64,000 bases of DNA from Sphingomonas sp. Leaf10 (GTDB taxonomy: Bacteria > Pseudomonadota > Alphaproteobacteria > Sphingomonadales > Sphingomonadaceae): NCBI RefSeq assembly GCF_001421245.1, contig NZ_LMKE01000027.1, positions 17,741 to 81,740 on the forward strand. The letters are read 5' to 3'. Made by a program: the position numbers and the translations under genes. The notes beneath the pieces were generated by a model. The model ran no database searches. It was given only the letters and a program-made list of their open reading frames with translations, and was not told where the DNA came from. Shown here one piece after another: positions 25,599 to 34,195 of the stretch. Numbering within the stretch: the stretch's first letter is position 1; every line of letters begins with the position of its first letter.

Positions 25599-27074
25599 AT
25601 GCTTACCGACCGCCGCACGTTGATGACGCAGGGTGCCCTGCTGGGCGCAGGACTGGCCTCCGGCGCGCTCGCCCCGATCGCTGGCGCGCAGACCGGCGCC
25701 AAGCCGGCCGGCGGCTATGTCAGCAAGCGTCCCGCCCCCGCCGACCGCTGGTTCGTCAGCAAGGCGGTCGAGCGGGAGATTGCGCGGGTCAGCCGGATGA
25801 TCGCCGATCCCGAGGTCGCGTGGCTGTTCGCCAACTGCTATCCCAACACGCTCGACACGACGGTGCGGATGGGGACGGTCGACGGCAAGCCCGACAGCTT
25901 CGTCATCACCGGCGACATTCCCTGCCTGTGGCTGCGCGATTCCGCCGCGCAGGTGAAATCCTATCTGCATCTGGCGAAGCAGGATGCGAAGTTGCGCGAG
26001 CTGTTCCGCGGGCTGATCGCCCGCCATGCGCGCAGCGTGCTGATCGATCCATATGCCAATGCCTTCATGGAAGACCCGACCGCCAAGACCAATCTCAAAT
26101 GGGCGCAGGTCGATGAGACCGAGATGAAGCCGGGCGTCGCCGAGCGGAAGTGGGAGATCGATTCGCTGTGCTATTCGATGCGGCTGTCGCACGGTTACTG
26201 GACCGCGACCCGCGATCCCGCTCCGTTCGACGCGCAGTGGGCGGACGCGATGCGCGCGATCGTGCGCACCTTCCGCGAACAGCAGCGTAAGGACGGGCCG
26301 GGGCCGTACACGTTCCAGCGCGCCAGCCGCCAGCCGACCGAGACGATGCTCGCCGGCTATGGCGCGCCGACCCGCAAGAACGGCATGATCCATTCGGGCT
26401 TCCGCCCCTCCGACGATGCCTGCCAGTACCTACTGTTCGTGCCTGCCAACCTGTTCGCGGTGACGACGCTGCGCGAAATGGCGCGGGTCGCCAGCGAAGC
26501 CCGGGGCGACAGCGCGCTCGCGCGCGATGCTACCGCCCTTGCCGATGAAGTCGCGGCGGCGGTCGCGCAGCACGGCACGATGCGGCTGCCCGATGGCAAC
26601 GACGTCTGGGCCTATGAGGTCGATGGCTATGGCAATGCGATCTTCATGGACGACGCCAATGTGCCCTCGCTGTCGAGCCTGGCATGGCTCGGCTGCGTTC
26701 CCGCCAATGATGCGCGCTGGCAGCGCACCGCGAAGGCGGCGTGGAGCGAGGCCAATCCGTGGTTCTTCAAGGGTACGGCGGGCGAAGGCATTGGCGGCCC
26801 GCATCAGGGCATGAACTATATCTGGCCGATGTCGCTGATCGTCCGCGCGCTCAGCGCGACCGACGATGCGACGATCCTAAAATGCCTCGCCACGCTCAAG
26901 CGGACGCATGCCGGCACCGGCTTCATGCACGAGGCGTTCGAAAAGGACGATGCGGCTAAGTTCAGTCGCGACTGGTTCGCCTGGGCCAACGGCCTGTTCG
27001 GCGAGCTGATCCTGCACATCGCCGCGACCCGCCCGCAACTGCTGAGAGCACCGCTCGACACGATCCGGATTTAG
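25599..27074 (+). CDS. GH125 family exo-alpha-1,6-mannosidase
   Basis: A 491-residue GH125 protein. The N terminus (MLTDRRTLMTQGALLGAGLA) is a Tat-type signal with an RR pair, so the enzyme should be folded before export to the periplasm. GH125 motifs are VITGDIPCLWLRDSAAQV, WEIDSLCYSMRLSHGYW, IHSGFRPSDDACQ, GEGIGGPHQGMNYIWPMSLI and GFMHEAFEKDD. Members remove alpha-1,6-linked mannose, which complements the alpha-1,2 and alpha-1,3 activities usual for GH92. The ATG at 25599 follows an ACGGAG ribosome site 34 bp after the flavoprotein stop. It is the last gene of the glycan locus. Confidence 0.92.
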   Translation: MLTDRRTLMTQGALLGAGLASGALAPIAGAQTGAKPAGGYVSKRPAPADRWFVSKAVEREIARVSRMIADPEVAWLFANCYPNTLDTTVRMGTVDGKPDSFVITGDIPCLWLRDSAAQVKSYLHLAKQDAKLRELFRGLIARHARSVLIDPYANAFMEDPTAKTNLKWAQVDETEMKPGVAERKWEIDSLCYSMRLSHGYWTATRDPAPFDAQWADAMRAIVRTFREQQRKDGPGPYTFQRASRQPTETMLAGYGAPTRKNGMIHSGFRPSDDACQYLLFVPANLFAVTTLREMARVASEARGDSALARDATALADEVAAAVAQHGTMRLPDGNDVWAYEVDGYGNAIFMDDANVPSLSSLAWLGCVPANDARWQRTAKAAWSEANPWFFKGTAGEGIGGPHQGMNYIWPMSLIVRALSATDDATILKCLATLKRTHAGTGFMHEAFEKDDAAKFSRDWFAWANGLFGELILHIAATRPQLLRAPLDTIRI

Positions 27075-27256
27075 GGCCAATCGACATTCAGTGGCGATCG
27101 TGAATTTTCGTCATTCCCGCGCAAGCGGGAATCCATATCCGCTGACGTTTCGGCTGGATTCGTGACGCTGGCGCATATGGCCTCCCGCCTCGGCGGGAGT
27201 GACGATAGCAGATAGAGCAGTAGTCCCGCGTCCAGCGAACTGAATGTCGATCGGCC
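27075..27256. repeat. Imperfect 18-bp inverted repeat flanking a palindromic element
   Basis: GGCCAATCGACATTCAGT directly after the GH125 stop (27075-27092) returns as its reverse complement with one change at 27239-27256. The pair encloses the 100-bp palindromic element at 27107-27206. A third copy of the arm (GGCCGATCGACATTC) directly follows the gspF stop at 48744. Together with 27267-27347, this accounts for most of the 348-bp gene-free stretch before the tRNA. Confidence 0.55.
27107..27206. repeat. 100-bp REP-like palindromic element, family A copy 1
   Basis: Begins TTCGTCATTCCCGCGCAAGC and ends in a GGCGGGAGTGACGA-type arm, with two small hairpins facing each other. It has the same length and termini as the element at 43658-43757. 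No coding content. This is a widespread style of intergenic repeat in sphingomonads. Confidence 0.7.
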
Positions 27257-27266
27257 TAGCCGGCAG

Positions 27267-27347
27267 CGTCGCCCCAGCGAAGGCTGGGGCCTCGTGCGGC
27301 TCCTGTCTCGTGCCATCACCGGGAGATCCCAGCCTGCGCTGGGATGA
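27267..27347. repeat. REP-like element, family B
   Basis: Two short hairpins, GCCCCAGCGAAGGCTGGGGC and ATCCCAGCCTGCGCTGGGAT, about 30 bp apart. It lies between family A and the tRNA gene. Only one copy is visible in this window. Confidence 0.55.
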
Positions 27348-27422
27348 AGTCTAATTCGGTTCAGATCGATCGAGCGCACGGAGCACGCCCGGCGGACCGA
27401 TGCATGTATCGAAGACGTCCAA

Positions 27423-27499
27423 TGGTCGGGGAGAGAGGATTCGAACCTCCGGCCCCTGCCTCCCGAAGGCAGTGCTCTACCAGGCTGAGCTACTCCCCG
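27423..27499 (-). tRNA. tRNA-Pro (anticodon CGG)
   Basis: On the minus strand the acceptor stem CGGGGAG pairs with CTCCCCG, followed by discriminator A and an encoded CCA. The D arm is GCTCAGCCTGGTAGAGC, the anticodon stem-loop CTGCC-TTCGGGA-GGCAG gives anticodon CGG, and the T arm contains GGTTCGAATCC. It is 77 nt including CCA, and decodes CCG, a frequent proline codon in this GC-rich genome. Confidence 0.95.
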
Positions 27500-27657
27500 A
27501 CGGAGTATCGGCGGGCCGCTGAAGGGCGCCTGCCGTTGCTTGGAGGCGCGCCTATAGCGGGCGGTTCGGGGGTCCGCAAGCGGGATTCGTACGGCTGCTG
27601 TTTGGCTTTGGCGGGGAAACTGCTAGGGCGCTTGCCACTATCCCTTCTATCGAATGT

Positions 27658-29472
27658 GTGACCGTGGCCACTCCGCTCGACAAACTGCGTAATTTCTCGA
27701 TCATCGCCCATATCGACCATGGCAAGTCGACGCTTGCCGACCGGCTGATCCAGCGGACCGGCGGCCTCGCCGAGCGCGAGATGTCGGCGCAGGTGCTCGA
27801 CAATATGGAGATCGAGAAGGAGCGCGGCATCACCATTAAGGCGCAGACCGTGCGCCTCGAATGGAAGGGCCATGTCCTGAACCTGATGGACACGCCGGGC
27901 CATGTCGACTTCGCGTACGAAGTGTCGCGGAGCCTTGCGGCGTGCGAGGGCGCGTTGCTGGTGGTCGACGCGGCGCAGGGGGTGGAGGCGCAGACGCTGG
28001 CCAACGTCTATCAGTCGATCGAGCATGACCATGAGATCATTCCGGTCATCAACAAGATCGACCTGCCCGCCGCCGAACCGGAAAAGGTGAAGAGCGAGAT
28101 CGAGGATCTGATCGGCCTCGACACCAGCCGCGCGGTGCTGGCGTCGGCCAAGGCGGGGATCGGCATCGACGACATCCTCGACGCCATCGTCGAGCAGATC
28201 CCGCCGCCCAAGGGCGATGCGAGCGCACCGTTGAAGGCGATGCTGGTCGACAGTTGGTACGACCCGTATCTGGGCGTCGTTATCCTGATCCGGGTGATCG
28301 ACGGGTCGATCCGCAAGGGTCAGCAGATCAAGTTCATGAACGCCGACACGACGCACCTCGTCGATCGGGTCGGCGCCTTCCGGCCGAAGATCGAGCAGCT
28401 ACCGGACCTTGGCCCCGGCGAGATCGGCTTCATCACCGCGCAGATCAAGGAAGTGGCGCAGACGATGGTCGGCGACACGATCACCGATGCCAAGCGCCCG
28501 ACCGCCGAACCGCTGCCGGGGTTCAAGGAAGTGCAGTCGGTGGTGTTCTGCGGCTTATTTCCCGTCGATGCCGCCGATTTCGACAAGCTGCGCGAATCGA
28601 TCAGCAAGCTGCGCCTGAACGATGCCAGCTTCACTTTCGAGATGGAAAGCTCGGCGGCGTTGGGCTTCGGCTTCCGCTGCGGGTTCCTGGGGCTGCTGCA
28701 TCTGGAGATCATCCAGGAGCGGCTGACCCGCGAATATGATCTGGATCTGATCACCACCGCGCCGTCGGTGGTCTACCAGATCGAACTGACCCATCCCGAC
28801 CCGGCCGGGATTACCGAGATCGACCTGCACAATCCGGCCGACATGCCCGATGTCAACAAGATCAAGACGATCAGCGAGCCGTGGATCAAGGCGACGATCT
28901 ATGTCCCCGACGAATATCTGGGCGGCATCTTGAAGCTGTGTCAGGACCGGCGCGGCATCCAGCTGAACCTGACCTATGTCAGTGGGCGGGCGCAGGCGAC
29001 GTACGAACTGCCGCTCAACGAAGTGGTGTTCGATTTCTACGACCGGCTGAAGTCGCTGTCGAAGGGCTATGCCAGCTTCGACTATGAACAGATCGGCTAT
29101 CGCGAGGGTGACCTCGTCAAGATGAGCATCCTGGTCAACGAAGAGCCGGTCGATGCGCTGTCGATGATCGTCCATCGCGGGACCGCCGAAGTCCGCGGGC
29201 GCGGCATGGTCGAGCGGCTGAAGGAACTGATCCCGCGGCACCTGTTCAAGATCCCGATCCAGGCGGCGATCGGCGGCAAGGTGATTGCGCGCGAGACGAT
29301 CAGCGCGATGCGCAAGGACGTGACCGCCAAATGCTATGGCGGCGACGCCAGCCGCAAGCGCAAGCTGCTCGACAAGCAGAAGAAGGGCAAGGCGAAGATG
29401 CGTGAATACGGGTCGGTCAGCATTCCGCAGGAAGCGTTCATCGCGGCGCTGCGTATGGGCGACGAAAACTGA
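27658..29472 (+). CDS. lepA: Elongation factor 4 (LepA), ribosome-associated GTPase
   Basis: A 604-residue translational GTPase. G motifs: AHIDHGKST (G1), DTPGHVDF (G3), NKIDLP (G4). The LepA-specific C-terminal domain is present ([24 protein letters not shown] near the end). It binds ribosomes and is thought to assist initiation or back-translocation. The start is a GTG: 27658, or 27664 two codons later, which gives the more usual [12 protein letters not shown] terminus. No ATG is available. It stands alone after the tRNA gene and is followed by a hairpin terminator. Confidence 0.97.
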   Translation: MTVATPLDKLRNFSIIAHIDHGKSTLADRLIQRTGGLAEREMSAQVLDNMEIEKERGITIKAQTVRLEWKGHVLNLMDTPGHVDFAYEVSRSLAACEGALLVVDAAQGVEAQTLANVYQSIEHDHEIIPVINKIDLPAAEPEKVKSEIEDLIGLDTSRAVLASAKAGIGIDDILDAIVEQIPPPKGDASAPLKAMLVDSWYDPYLGVVILIRVIDGSIRKGQQIKFMNADTTHLVDRVGAFRPKIEQLPDLGPGEIGFITAQIKEVAQTMVGDTITDAKRPTAEPLPGFKEVQSVVFCGLFPVDAADFDKLRESISKLRLNDASFTFEMESSAALGFGFRCGFLGLLHLEIIQERLTREYDLDLITTAPSVVYQIELTHPDPAGITEIDLHNPADMPDVNKIKTISEPWIKATIYVPDEYLGGILKLCQDRRGIQLNLTYVSGRAQATYELPLNEVVFDFYDRLKSLSKGYASFDYEQIGYREGDLVKMSILVNEEPVDALSMIVHRGTAEVRGRGMVERLKELIPRHLFKIPIQAAIGGKVIARETISAMRKDVTAKCYGGDASRKRKLLDKQKKGKAKMREYGSVSIPQEAFIAALRMGDEN

Positions 29473-29521
29473 CACCGTGCCCCGGCCGTGGCCGGGGCGC
29501 CCTTGTCTCTATCGCGCACAA

Positions 29522-29563
29522 ACGAAAGCGGCCGGCGCCTCAAAGGCACCGGCCGCTTTTCGT
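29522..29563. terminator. Bidirectional hairpin terminator
   Basis: ACGAAAGCGGCCGG pairs with CCGGCCGCTTTTCGT around a loop containing CAAA, giving T-rich ends on both strands. It lies between the lepA stop and the stop of the convergent small membrane-protein gene, and could end both transcripts. Confidence 0.7.
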
Positions 29564-29578
29564 TGGTCGTCCGGGCAG

Positions 29579-29692
29579 TTATGCCAGAACGCGCAGAACC
29601 ATCTGAACGGTCAGTGCGACCCCGGCCCAGCCGATCGCTGCCATACCTACCATGGTGGCGATGGTCGTCCGCCCGGAATATTTGGTGTGCAT
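29579..29692 (-). CDS. 37-residue single-helix membrane protein
   Basis: A very short gene with a strong ribosome site (AGGAGGGCGAGG directly before the ATG at 29692). The protein starts MHTKYSGRTTIATMVGMAAI and continues as one hydrophobic helix (GWAGVALTVQMVLRVLA) to its end. It therefore looks like a small inner-membrane protein with a short basic cytoplasmic N terminus. It is convergent with lepA, with a shared hairpin terminator downstream. Function unknown. The ribosome site, hydrophobic helix and following terminator make a chance open frame unlikely. Confidence 0.6.
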   Translation of the reverse strand: MHTKYSGRTTIATMVGMAAIGWAGVALTVQMVLRVLA

Positions 29693-30096
29693 CCTCGCCC
29701 TCCTTGTTCTTGTCTGGGACAAGTTGTGCGATTCCGGCGACGATTGCAAATTTGTGATGGTCATCCATTCGGCTAAAACTGCGCCTACGCCGCCGCTTTT
29801 GCCGCGCCGCACAATGAAATTTTTGCAGCGCAAAATCGGCGATCCGGCCCGACGTGCCAAAACGGAACGATTTTTCGGTCGTCCTTTCGCAGTTGCGATG
29901 TGTGATTAACGCGCTGCGGCAGCCCTAAAATTTTTTTTCGAGGCGGTTTGCCGCAGGGAAATTAGCGGGGTTAGACCTGCAAACGTTTCCAGTACGTTCC
30001 CTGACCAGTCGTTCGAATCGAAATTTAGCCGGGAACCTTTCCCCGATTCGAACGTCGGCGGAACGCCGGTTTCGGCACGACGACAGGGAGAGCGAC
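29693..30096. other. 404-bp gene-free divergent promoter region
   Basis: This stretch lies between the small membrane-protein gene (leftward) and the phasin gene (rightward). It is AT-richer than its surroundings and must carry both promoters. A perfect inverted repeat TTTTGC-AGC-GCAAAA lies at 29821-29835. A GGAAC at 30032 followed 16 nt later by CGTC at 30053 resembles, with one mismatch, an EcfG-type stress promoter before the phasin. No coding sequence is apparent. Confidence 0.45.
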
Positions 30097-30432
30097 ATGA
30101 CCGATACCGACCGTCCGTTCGATGCGGCGAAGCAGGCGACCGACCAGATGAAGGCCGCTGGCGAACGCATGCAGGCGGCCGGCACGCAGATGACCGAACA
30201 GGGATCGCAACTCGGTCTGACCATCCTCTCACAGGCGGAGTCCAATACGCAGGAAGCGTTCAAGGCGATGCGCGCCGCCGCACAGGCCCGCGACCTGAAC
30301 GAAGTGATGAAGATCCAGTCGGACTATATGCGCGAACAGGGATCGCGGTCGATGTCGCAGGCGCGCGAGGTCGGCGAGATGATCGCCCAGTTCGGACGCA
30401 GTGCCATCGGGCAGATGACCGGGCGCGACTGA
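30097..30432 (+). CDS. Phasin family protein
   Basis: A 111-residue, almost wholly helical protein rich in Gln, Ala and Met (TDQMKAAGERMQAAGTQM, then AFKAMRAAAQARDLNEVMKIQSDYMREQ), matching the phasin_2 type. Phasins coat polyhydroxyalkanoate granules; some alphaproteobacterial members have other stress-related roles. The ATG follows a clear GGGAGAG ribosome site. No PHA synthase is nearby, but a PHB-depolymerase-type esterase is encoded at 5922-7037. Confidence 0.85.
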   Translation: MTDTDRPFDAAKQATDQMKAAGERMQAAGTQMTEQGSQLGLTILSQAESNTQEAFKAMRAAAQARDLNEVMKIQSDYMREQGSRSMSQAREVGEMIAQFGRSAIGQMTGRD

Positions 30433-30499
30433 TCGCGCTATGCCGACGATCCGGCGCGGCACGATGCTGCGAGGGATCGGTCGTGCATCTGGGGGTATC

Positions 30500-31258
30500 A
30501 TGAAACGTTGGTTGCTGTGGCTGTTCGCCCTGCTGACGCTGGCAGGGACCGCAACGGCGCAATCGAAGCCGCCGGTGGTGCTGGCGGCCGCCAGCCTGCA
30601 GGAATCGATGAACGCCGCGGCGGATGCCTGGGCGAAGCGCGGTCATGTCCGGCCGACCCTGTCCTTCGCTGCCAGTTCGGCGCTGGCGCGGCAGGTGGCA
30701 GCGGGTGCTCCGGCCGATCTGTTCGTATCGGCCGATGTCGAATGGATGGACGATCTCTACCGGCGCGGGCTGCTCGCGCCGGGTAGTCGCACGAACCTGC
30801 TCGGCAACCGGCTGGTGCTGGTTGCGCCGGTCGACAGCAAAATACGCGTCGCGCTGCGGCCGGGTGTCGATCTGTCACGCGCGCTGAATGGTGGACGCCT
30901 GGCGATGGCCGATCCCGATGCGGTGCCGGCCGGGCGCTATGGCAAGGCGGCACTGACCCGGCTGGGTGCTTGGGACCGCGTTGCGCCATCGGTCGTGCGG
31001 GCCGAGAATGTCCGTGCGGCACTGGCGCTGGTCGAACGCGGGGCGGCGCCGATGGGCATCGTCTACGCGACCGATGCGAAGGCGTCGGCCAAGGTGCGCG
31101 TCGTCGGTATCTTTCCAGCGGCAAGCCACCCGCCGATCGTCTATCCCATCGCGCGGCTGAAGGCGTCACGGAATGTCGACGGCGAGCGGTTCCGCCGGTT
31201 CCTGACCAGCCCGGCGGGCAAGGCGATCTTCGTACGCTACGGCTTTTCCACGCGTTGA
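30500..31258 (+). CDS. modA: Molybdate ABC transporter, periplasmic binding protein
   Basis: A 252-residue molybdate-binding protein. Signal peptide MKRWLLWLFALLTLAGTATAQ; then VLAAASLQESMNAAADAW, SFAASSALARQVAAGAPADLFVSAD and EWMDDLYRRGLL, the ModA ligand-site pattern, and VYATDAKASAKVRVVG near the C terminus. The ATG at 30500 follows GGGGG. It is first in a modABC operon; the modB start overlaps its stop. Confidence 0.93.
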   Translation: MKRWLLWLFALLTLAGTATAQSKPPVVLAAASLQESMNAAADAWAKRGHVRPTLSFAASSALARQVAAGAPADLFVSADVEWMDDLYRRGLLAPGSRTNLLGNRLVLVAPVDSKIRVALRPGVDLSRALNGGRLAMADPDAVPAGRYGKAALTRLGAWDRVAPSVVRAENVRAALALVERGAAPMGIVYATDAKASAKVRVVGIFPAASHPPIVYPIARLKASRNVDGERFRRFLTSPAGKAIFVRYGFSTR

Positions 31259-31947
31259 CGTTGGACGGGGGCGAATGGGCGATCGTCCTGCTGTCGCTGA
31301 AGATTGGCGGCGTGGCGATGCTGGCGGCGCTGCCGGTCGCCTATGCGCTGGCATGGGTGCTGGCGCGGGCGCGGTTTCCGGGAAAGGTGCTGCTCGACGG
31401 GGTCATTCATCTGCCGCTCGTGCTGCCGCCGGTGGTGACCGGGTGGCTGTTGCTGCTCGCCTTCGCGCCGAGCGGACCGATCGGGGAATGGCTGGAGGCG
31501 TGGCTCGGGGTCAGCGTGCTGTTCCGCTGGACCGGTGCGGCGATCGCGGCGGCGGTGATGGCGCTACCGCTGATGGTGCGCGCGATCCGGCTGTCGATCG
31601 AGGGTGTCGATCGGCGGTTGGAAAGCGTTGCGCGGACCTTGGGCGCAGGGCGCGCGCGCGTATTCTGGACGGTGACCGCGCCGCTCAGCCTGCCGGGGGT
31701 ACTGGCGGGCATGGTGCTGGGCTTCGCACGCGCGCTGGGCGAGTTCGGGGCGACGATCACCTTCGTATCGAACGTGCCGGGCGAGACCGCGACGCTGCCG
31801 ATCGCGATCTATAGCGCGTTGCAGATGCCTGGCGGCGAGACCAGCGTCGTGCGGCTTGCCGGCATGTCGGTGGCACTGTCGCTGATCGCGCTGGTCCTGT
31901 CCGAATGGCTGGCACGCCGCAGCGGCCGGGGTGGCCATGTCCTTTGA
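31255..31947 (+). CDS. modB: Molybdate ABC transporter, permease
   Basis: A 230-residue inner-membrane permease with about five helices. The ABC permease EAA motif is seen at ESVARTLGAGRARVFWTVTAPLSLPG, and ALGEFGATITFVSN is typical of ModB. There is no ATG: TTG at 31255 overlaps the modA stop (TTGA), and a second TTG at 31261 is also possible. It overlaps modC by 11 nt. Confidence 0.9.
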   Translation: MTLDGGEWAIVLLSLKIGGVAMLAALPVAYALAWVLARARFPGKVLLDGVIHLPLVLPPVVTGWLLLLAFAPSGPIGEWLEAWLGVSVLFRWTGAAIAAAVMALPLMVRAIRLSIEGVDRRLESVARTLGAGRARVFWTVTAPLSLPGVLAGMVLGFARALGEFGATITFVSNVPGETATLPIAIYSALQMPGGETSVVRLAGMSVALSLIALVLSEWLARRSGRGGHVL

Positions 31948-32557
31948 CATCGACGTGACCGTCCGGCTGGGCGAGGCGGTGGTCGGTGCCGTAGTACCCG
32001 ACGACGGAAAGGGCAGCGGTCTGACGGTGTTGTTCGGCCCGTCGGGCGTCGGCAAGTCGAGCGTACTCAACATGGTCGCCGGATTGCTGCGACCGGCGGC
32101 GGGGCATGTCCGCGTCGGCGGACTGACGTTGTTCGACAGTAGCACGGGAATCGATGTCGCGGTGCCGGATCGCCGCTGCGGCTATGTGTTTCAGGAGCCG
32201 CGCCTGTTTCCGCACCGGCGGGTCGCGGCCAATTTGCGCTACGGCATGGGGCGGGGGACGCCGCCGATCGGCTATGACGACATGGTCGCGCTGCTGGGGC
32301 TGGAACATCTGCTCGACCGGTGGCCGGCAACCCTGTCGGGCGGGGAGGCGAAGCGGGTCGCGATCGGGCGGGCGCTGCTGTCGGGCGCCCGGTTCCTGCT
32401 GATGGACGAACCGCTCGCCTCGCTCGATCGCGGGCGGCGTGAGGAGGTGATGGTGGCGATCGAGCGGCTGCGCGACACGCTCCGGCTGCCGATCCTGTAT
32501 GTCACCCACGACGCGGCGGAGGCGGAGCGGCTGGCGACGCGCATCGTCGCAATGTGA
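31937..32557 (+). CDS. modC: Molybdate ABC transporter ATPase, short form without TOBE domain
   Basis: A 206-residue ABC ATPase with Walker A GPSGVGKSS, a Q-loop in GYVFQEPRLFPH, signature LSGGEAKR, Walker B FLLMDEPLASLD and H-loop VTHD. Typical ModC proteins have about 350 residues, with a C-terminal molybdate-binding TOBE/MOP domain. This one stops right after the ATPase domain (ATRIVAM), so the sensing domain is absent. The reading frame ends cleanly, and I see no relic of the domain downstream. Start at 31937 (MSFDID); a GTG at 31931 is possible. Confidence 0.88.
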   Translation: MSFDIDVTVRLGEAVVGAVVPDDGKGSGLTVLFGPSGVGKSSVLNMVAGLLRPAAGHVRVGGLTLFDSSTGIDVAVPDRRCGYVFQEPRLFPHRRVAANLRYGMGRGTPPIGYDDMVALLGLEHLLDRWPATLSGGEAKRVAIGRALLSGARFLLMDEPLASLDRGRREEVMVAIERLRDTLRLPILYVTHDAAEAERLATRIVAM

Positions 32558-32646
32558 CCACTTGCGACGCCCTCGTCGCGATCCGAACATCATGCCGCCG
32601 CAATCCGCGGGTGATGTCGCATCCGAAACGATCTGGAGTTCGGGTT

Positions 32647-33348
32647 ATGCGCATGGTTGCTCTGGTATCGGCAACGATCGTGGCGGCGCCGGTCATGGCG
32701 CAGGACGTCGAACCCGATGGTCCCGATATCGTCGTCGTTGCGGGCAAGCCGTTGCGCGTCGATGCAAAGCTGCTGCGCGCGGCCCAGCGGCGCTTTGCCG
32801 AGGATCGTCCGAGCTATGCGCCGCAGGGAACGCTGCGGTTCGAATTGTGGCGGGGCGCAAGCCGGGTATCGGCGAGCGGCGCCGGATTGGCGCTGACCGA
32901 CGAGGGGGGGCGGCAATTGCCGGTGACGGTCGATGGCGATGGTCGAGTGGCGTTCGCGGCGTTGCCCGCCGGTCGCTGGTTCCTGACCGCACCTGCCCAG
33001 TCGCAGGGAATGCACCTGCGCCCGATCATATTGTCGAGCGGGACCAGTATCGAGGATCGGCGGCTGGGCGACCTGCGCGCACAATGTCGGGTGCTGGTGT
33101 CGATGGCAAAGGCGGATGCGTCGCTGCTGGCGGTGCCGTTGATCGGAATGTTCGATGCGATTGGCGGATGTTTGAGCAGACGCTTCGGTTTCTATCACTT
33201 GGTTGAACATCCGCTGGCCAGCGCCACCGCGACGGGCGCGGGCGTCACGCGGACGCTACGGCTGTCGGCGAAACGGACCTCGTACGAAGCGCCGCTGTCC
33301 GATCGCACACTGACCAACGAAGCTCGGGTGCGGCTCGCCTATCGCTGA
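32647..33348 (+). CDS. Hypothetical exported protein
   Basis: A 233-residue protein I do not recognise. Signal peptide MRMVALVSATIVAAPVMAQ, ATG preceded by GGAG. The mature part starts with PDIVVVAGKPLRVDAKLLRA, followed by a carboxypeptidase-regulatory-like beta region (LRFELWRGASRVSASGAGLAL, GRVAFAALPAGRWFLTAP). Two cysteines are visible (AQCRVL, GGCLSRR). It follows modC closely but the function is unlikely to be molybdate-related. Its 3' end overlaps the convergent gene at 33339 by 10 bp. Confidence 0.6.
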   Translation: MRMVALVSATIVAAPVMAQDVEPDGPDIVVVAGKPLRVDAKLLRAAQRRFAEDRPSYAPQGTLRFELWRGASRVSASGAGLALTDEGGRQLPVTVDGDGRVAFAALPAGRWFLTAPAQSQGMHLRPIILSSGTSIEDRRLGDLRAQCRVLVSMAKADASLLAVPLIGMFDAIGGCLSRRFGFYHLVEHPLASATATGAGVTRTLRLSAKRTSYEAPLSDRTLTNEARVRLAYR

Positions 33349-33758
33349 TCGTCGCTGCCGGGCATCGGTACGCGCGCCGTCTGTCCGCCGCGGGTGAAAT
33401 AGGCGGCGTCGATGGCGAGGCTGCGAAGTTGCCAGCCGTCGACGCTGTCGCCTGGTGACAGGGTGCGCGTGCCCTCCGCGCCGCGTACCATCGCGACGGC
33501 GTCGCGGCCGAGCCGCCCGACCACGCCCAGCAGGACCGGCGCGTCCCCGGGCAGCGCATCGGCGGTGGGTGGCGCAAACAGCGTTCGGGCGAAGGCGGCG
33601 CGCAGCGGCGGCGGAGTGGCGGGGGCGGCGAGCGGCCTGTCGGCGGGAACTGCGGCCTCGCTGGAACGGGTGTCGCGTAGTAGCCATGGCGGCAGGACCA
33701 GCGCCACCAGCACCGCCGCCGCGATCAGCCCATGATCGCGCAGGCTCAACCTCGCCAT
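33339..33758 (-). CDS. GspC-like (HR-domain) membrane protein
   Basis: A 139-residue protein with a short cytoplasmic tail (MARLSLRDHG), one membrane helix (LIAAAVLVALVLPPWLL), a Pro/Ala linker and a small beta domain. That domain has the homology-region pattern of GspC/PilP: LFAPP, then VLLGVVGRLGRDAVAMVRG, LSPGDSVDGWQLRSLAIDAAY. There is no PDZ domain. It is third in an operon behind GspL-like and GspM-like genes, overlapping the second by 13 nt. Together the three look like a reduced assembly platform. The family call rests on pattern and context. Confidence 0.62.
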   Translation of the reverse strand: MARLSLRDHGLIAAAVLVALVLPPWLLRDTRSSEAAVPADRPLAAPATPPPLRAAFARTLFAPPTADALPGDAPVLLGVVGRLGRDAVAMVRGAEGTRTLSPGDSVDGWQLRSLAIDAAYFTRGGQTARVPMPGSDDQR

Positions 33759-34195
33759 GGTGCGATCAGCCGCGCATCGAGCCGCACTCCGCCCGCTGCC
33801 GAAGTGAGTCGCCACACCGCCATCCGCACCGGCGGGCCACCCCGTTCGAGCTGGTCGGCGAACGCCACCACCGCCTTTTCACTGCCCGATGCGCGCAGGG
33901 TCAGGATGGCGAGCGGGGCAGGGGCGGCGGGATCGGCGGCGAGGCTTTCGATCAGCACCCCGCCGCGCGCGGCATCGGCGCGGATGCGCGTGGCGAGGCG
34001 GCGGGCGGCGTCACCGGCATCATCGGCAGGGAAGGCCGCCGCCGCGACGGTGACCGGCGCGGGGGTGGCGGCAGCGTCGGCCCGGGCGGCGGCGCGATCG
34101 GCACGGGCGTTCGCCAGATCGTCGAGCGCGCCGACGGTCGGGACGGCGAGCAGCCCAGCCAGCCCGAGCGCGATCAGTGGCAGATGTGGCTTCAT
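33746..34195 (-). CDS. GspM/PilO-like membrane protein
   Basis: A 149-residue protein: short N terminus, one membrane helix (LPLIALGLAGLLAVPTVGAL), a helical Ala/Asp/Arg-rich segment, and a C-terminal ferredoxin-like fold (APLAILTLRASGSEKAVVAFADQLERG). This is the architecture of GspM and PilO. Start at 34195 (MKPHLPL) overlaps the GspL-like gene's stop by 4 nt. It is clearly distinct from the longer gspM at 45375. Confidence 0.62.
   Translation of the reverse strand: MKPHLPLIALGLAGLLAVPTVGALDDLANARADRAAARADAAATPAPVTVAAAAFPADDAGDAARRLATRIRADAARGGVLIESLAADPAAPAPLAILTLRASGSEKAVVAFADQLERGGPPVRMAVWRLTSAAGGVRLDARLIAPWRG

Noticed and set aside
27075..27422. Possible attachment site or genomic-island border beside tRNA-Pro
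   Set aside because: No integrase gene and no direct repeat of the tRNA 3' end was seen nearby; the gap is explained by palindromic repeats.
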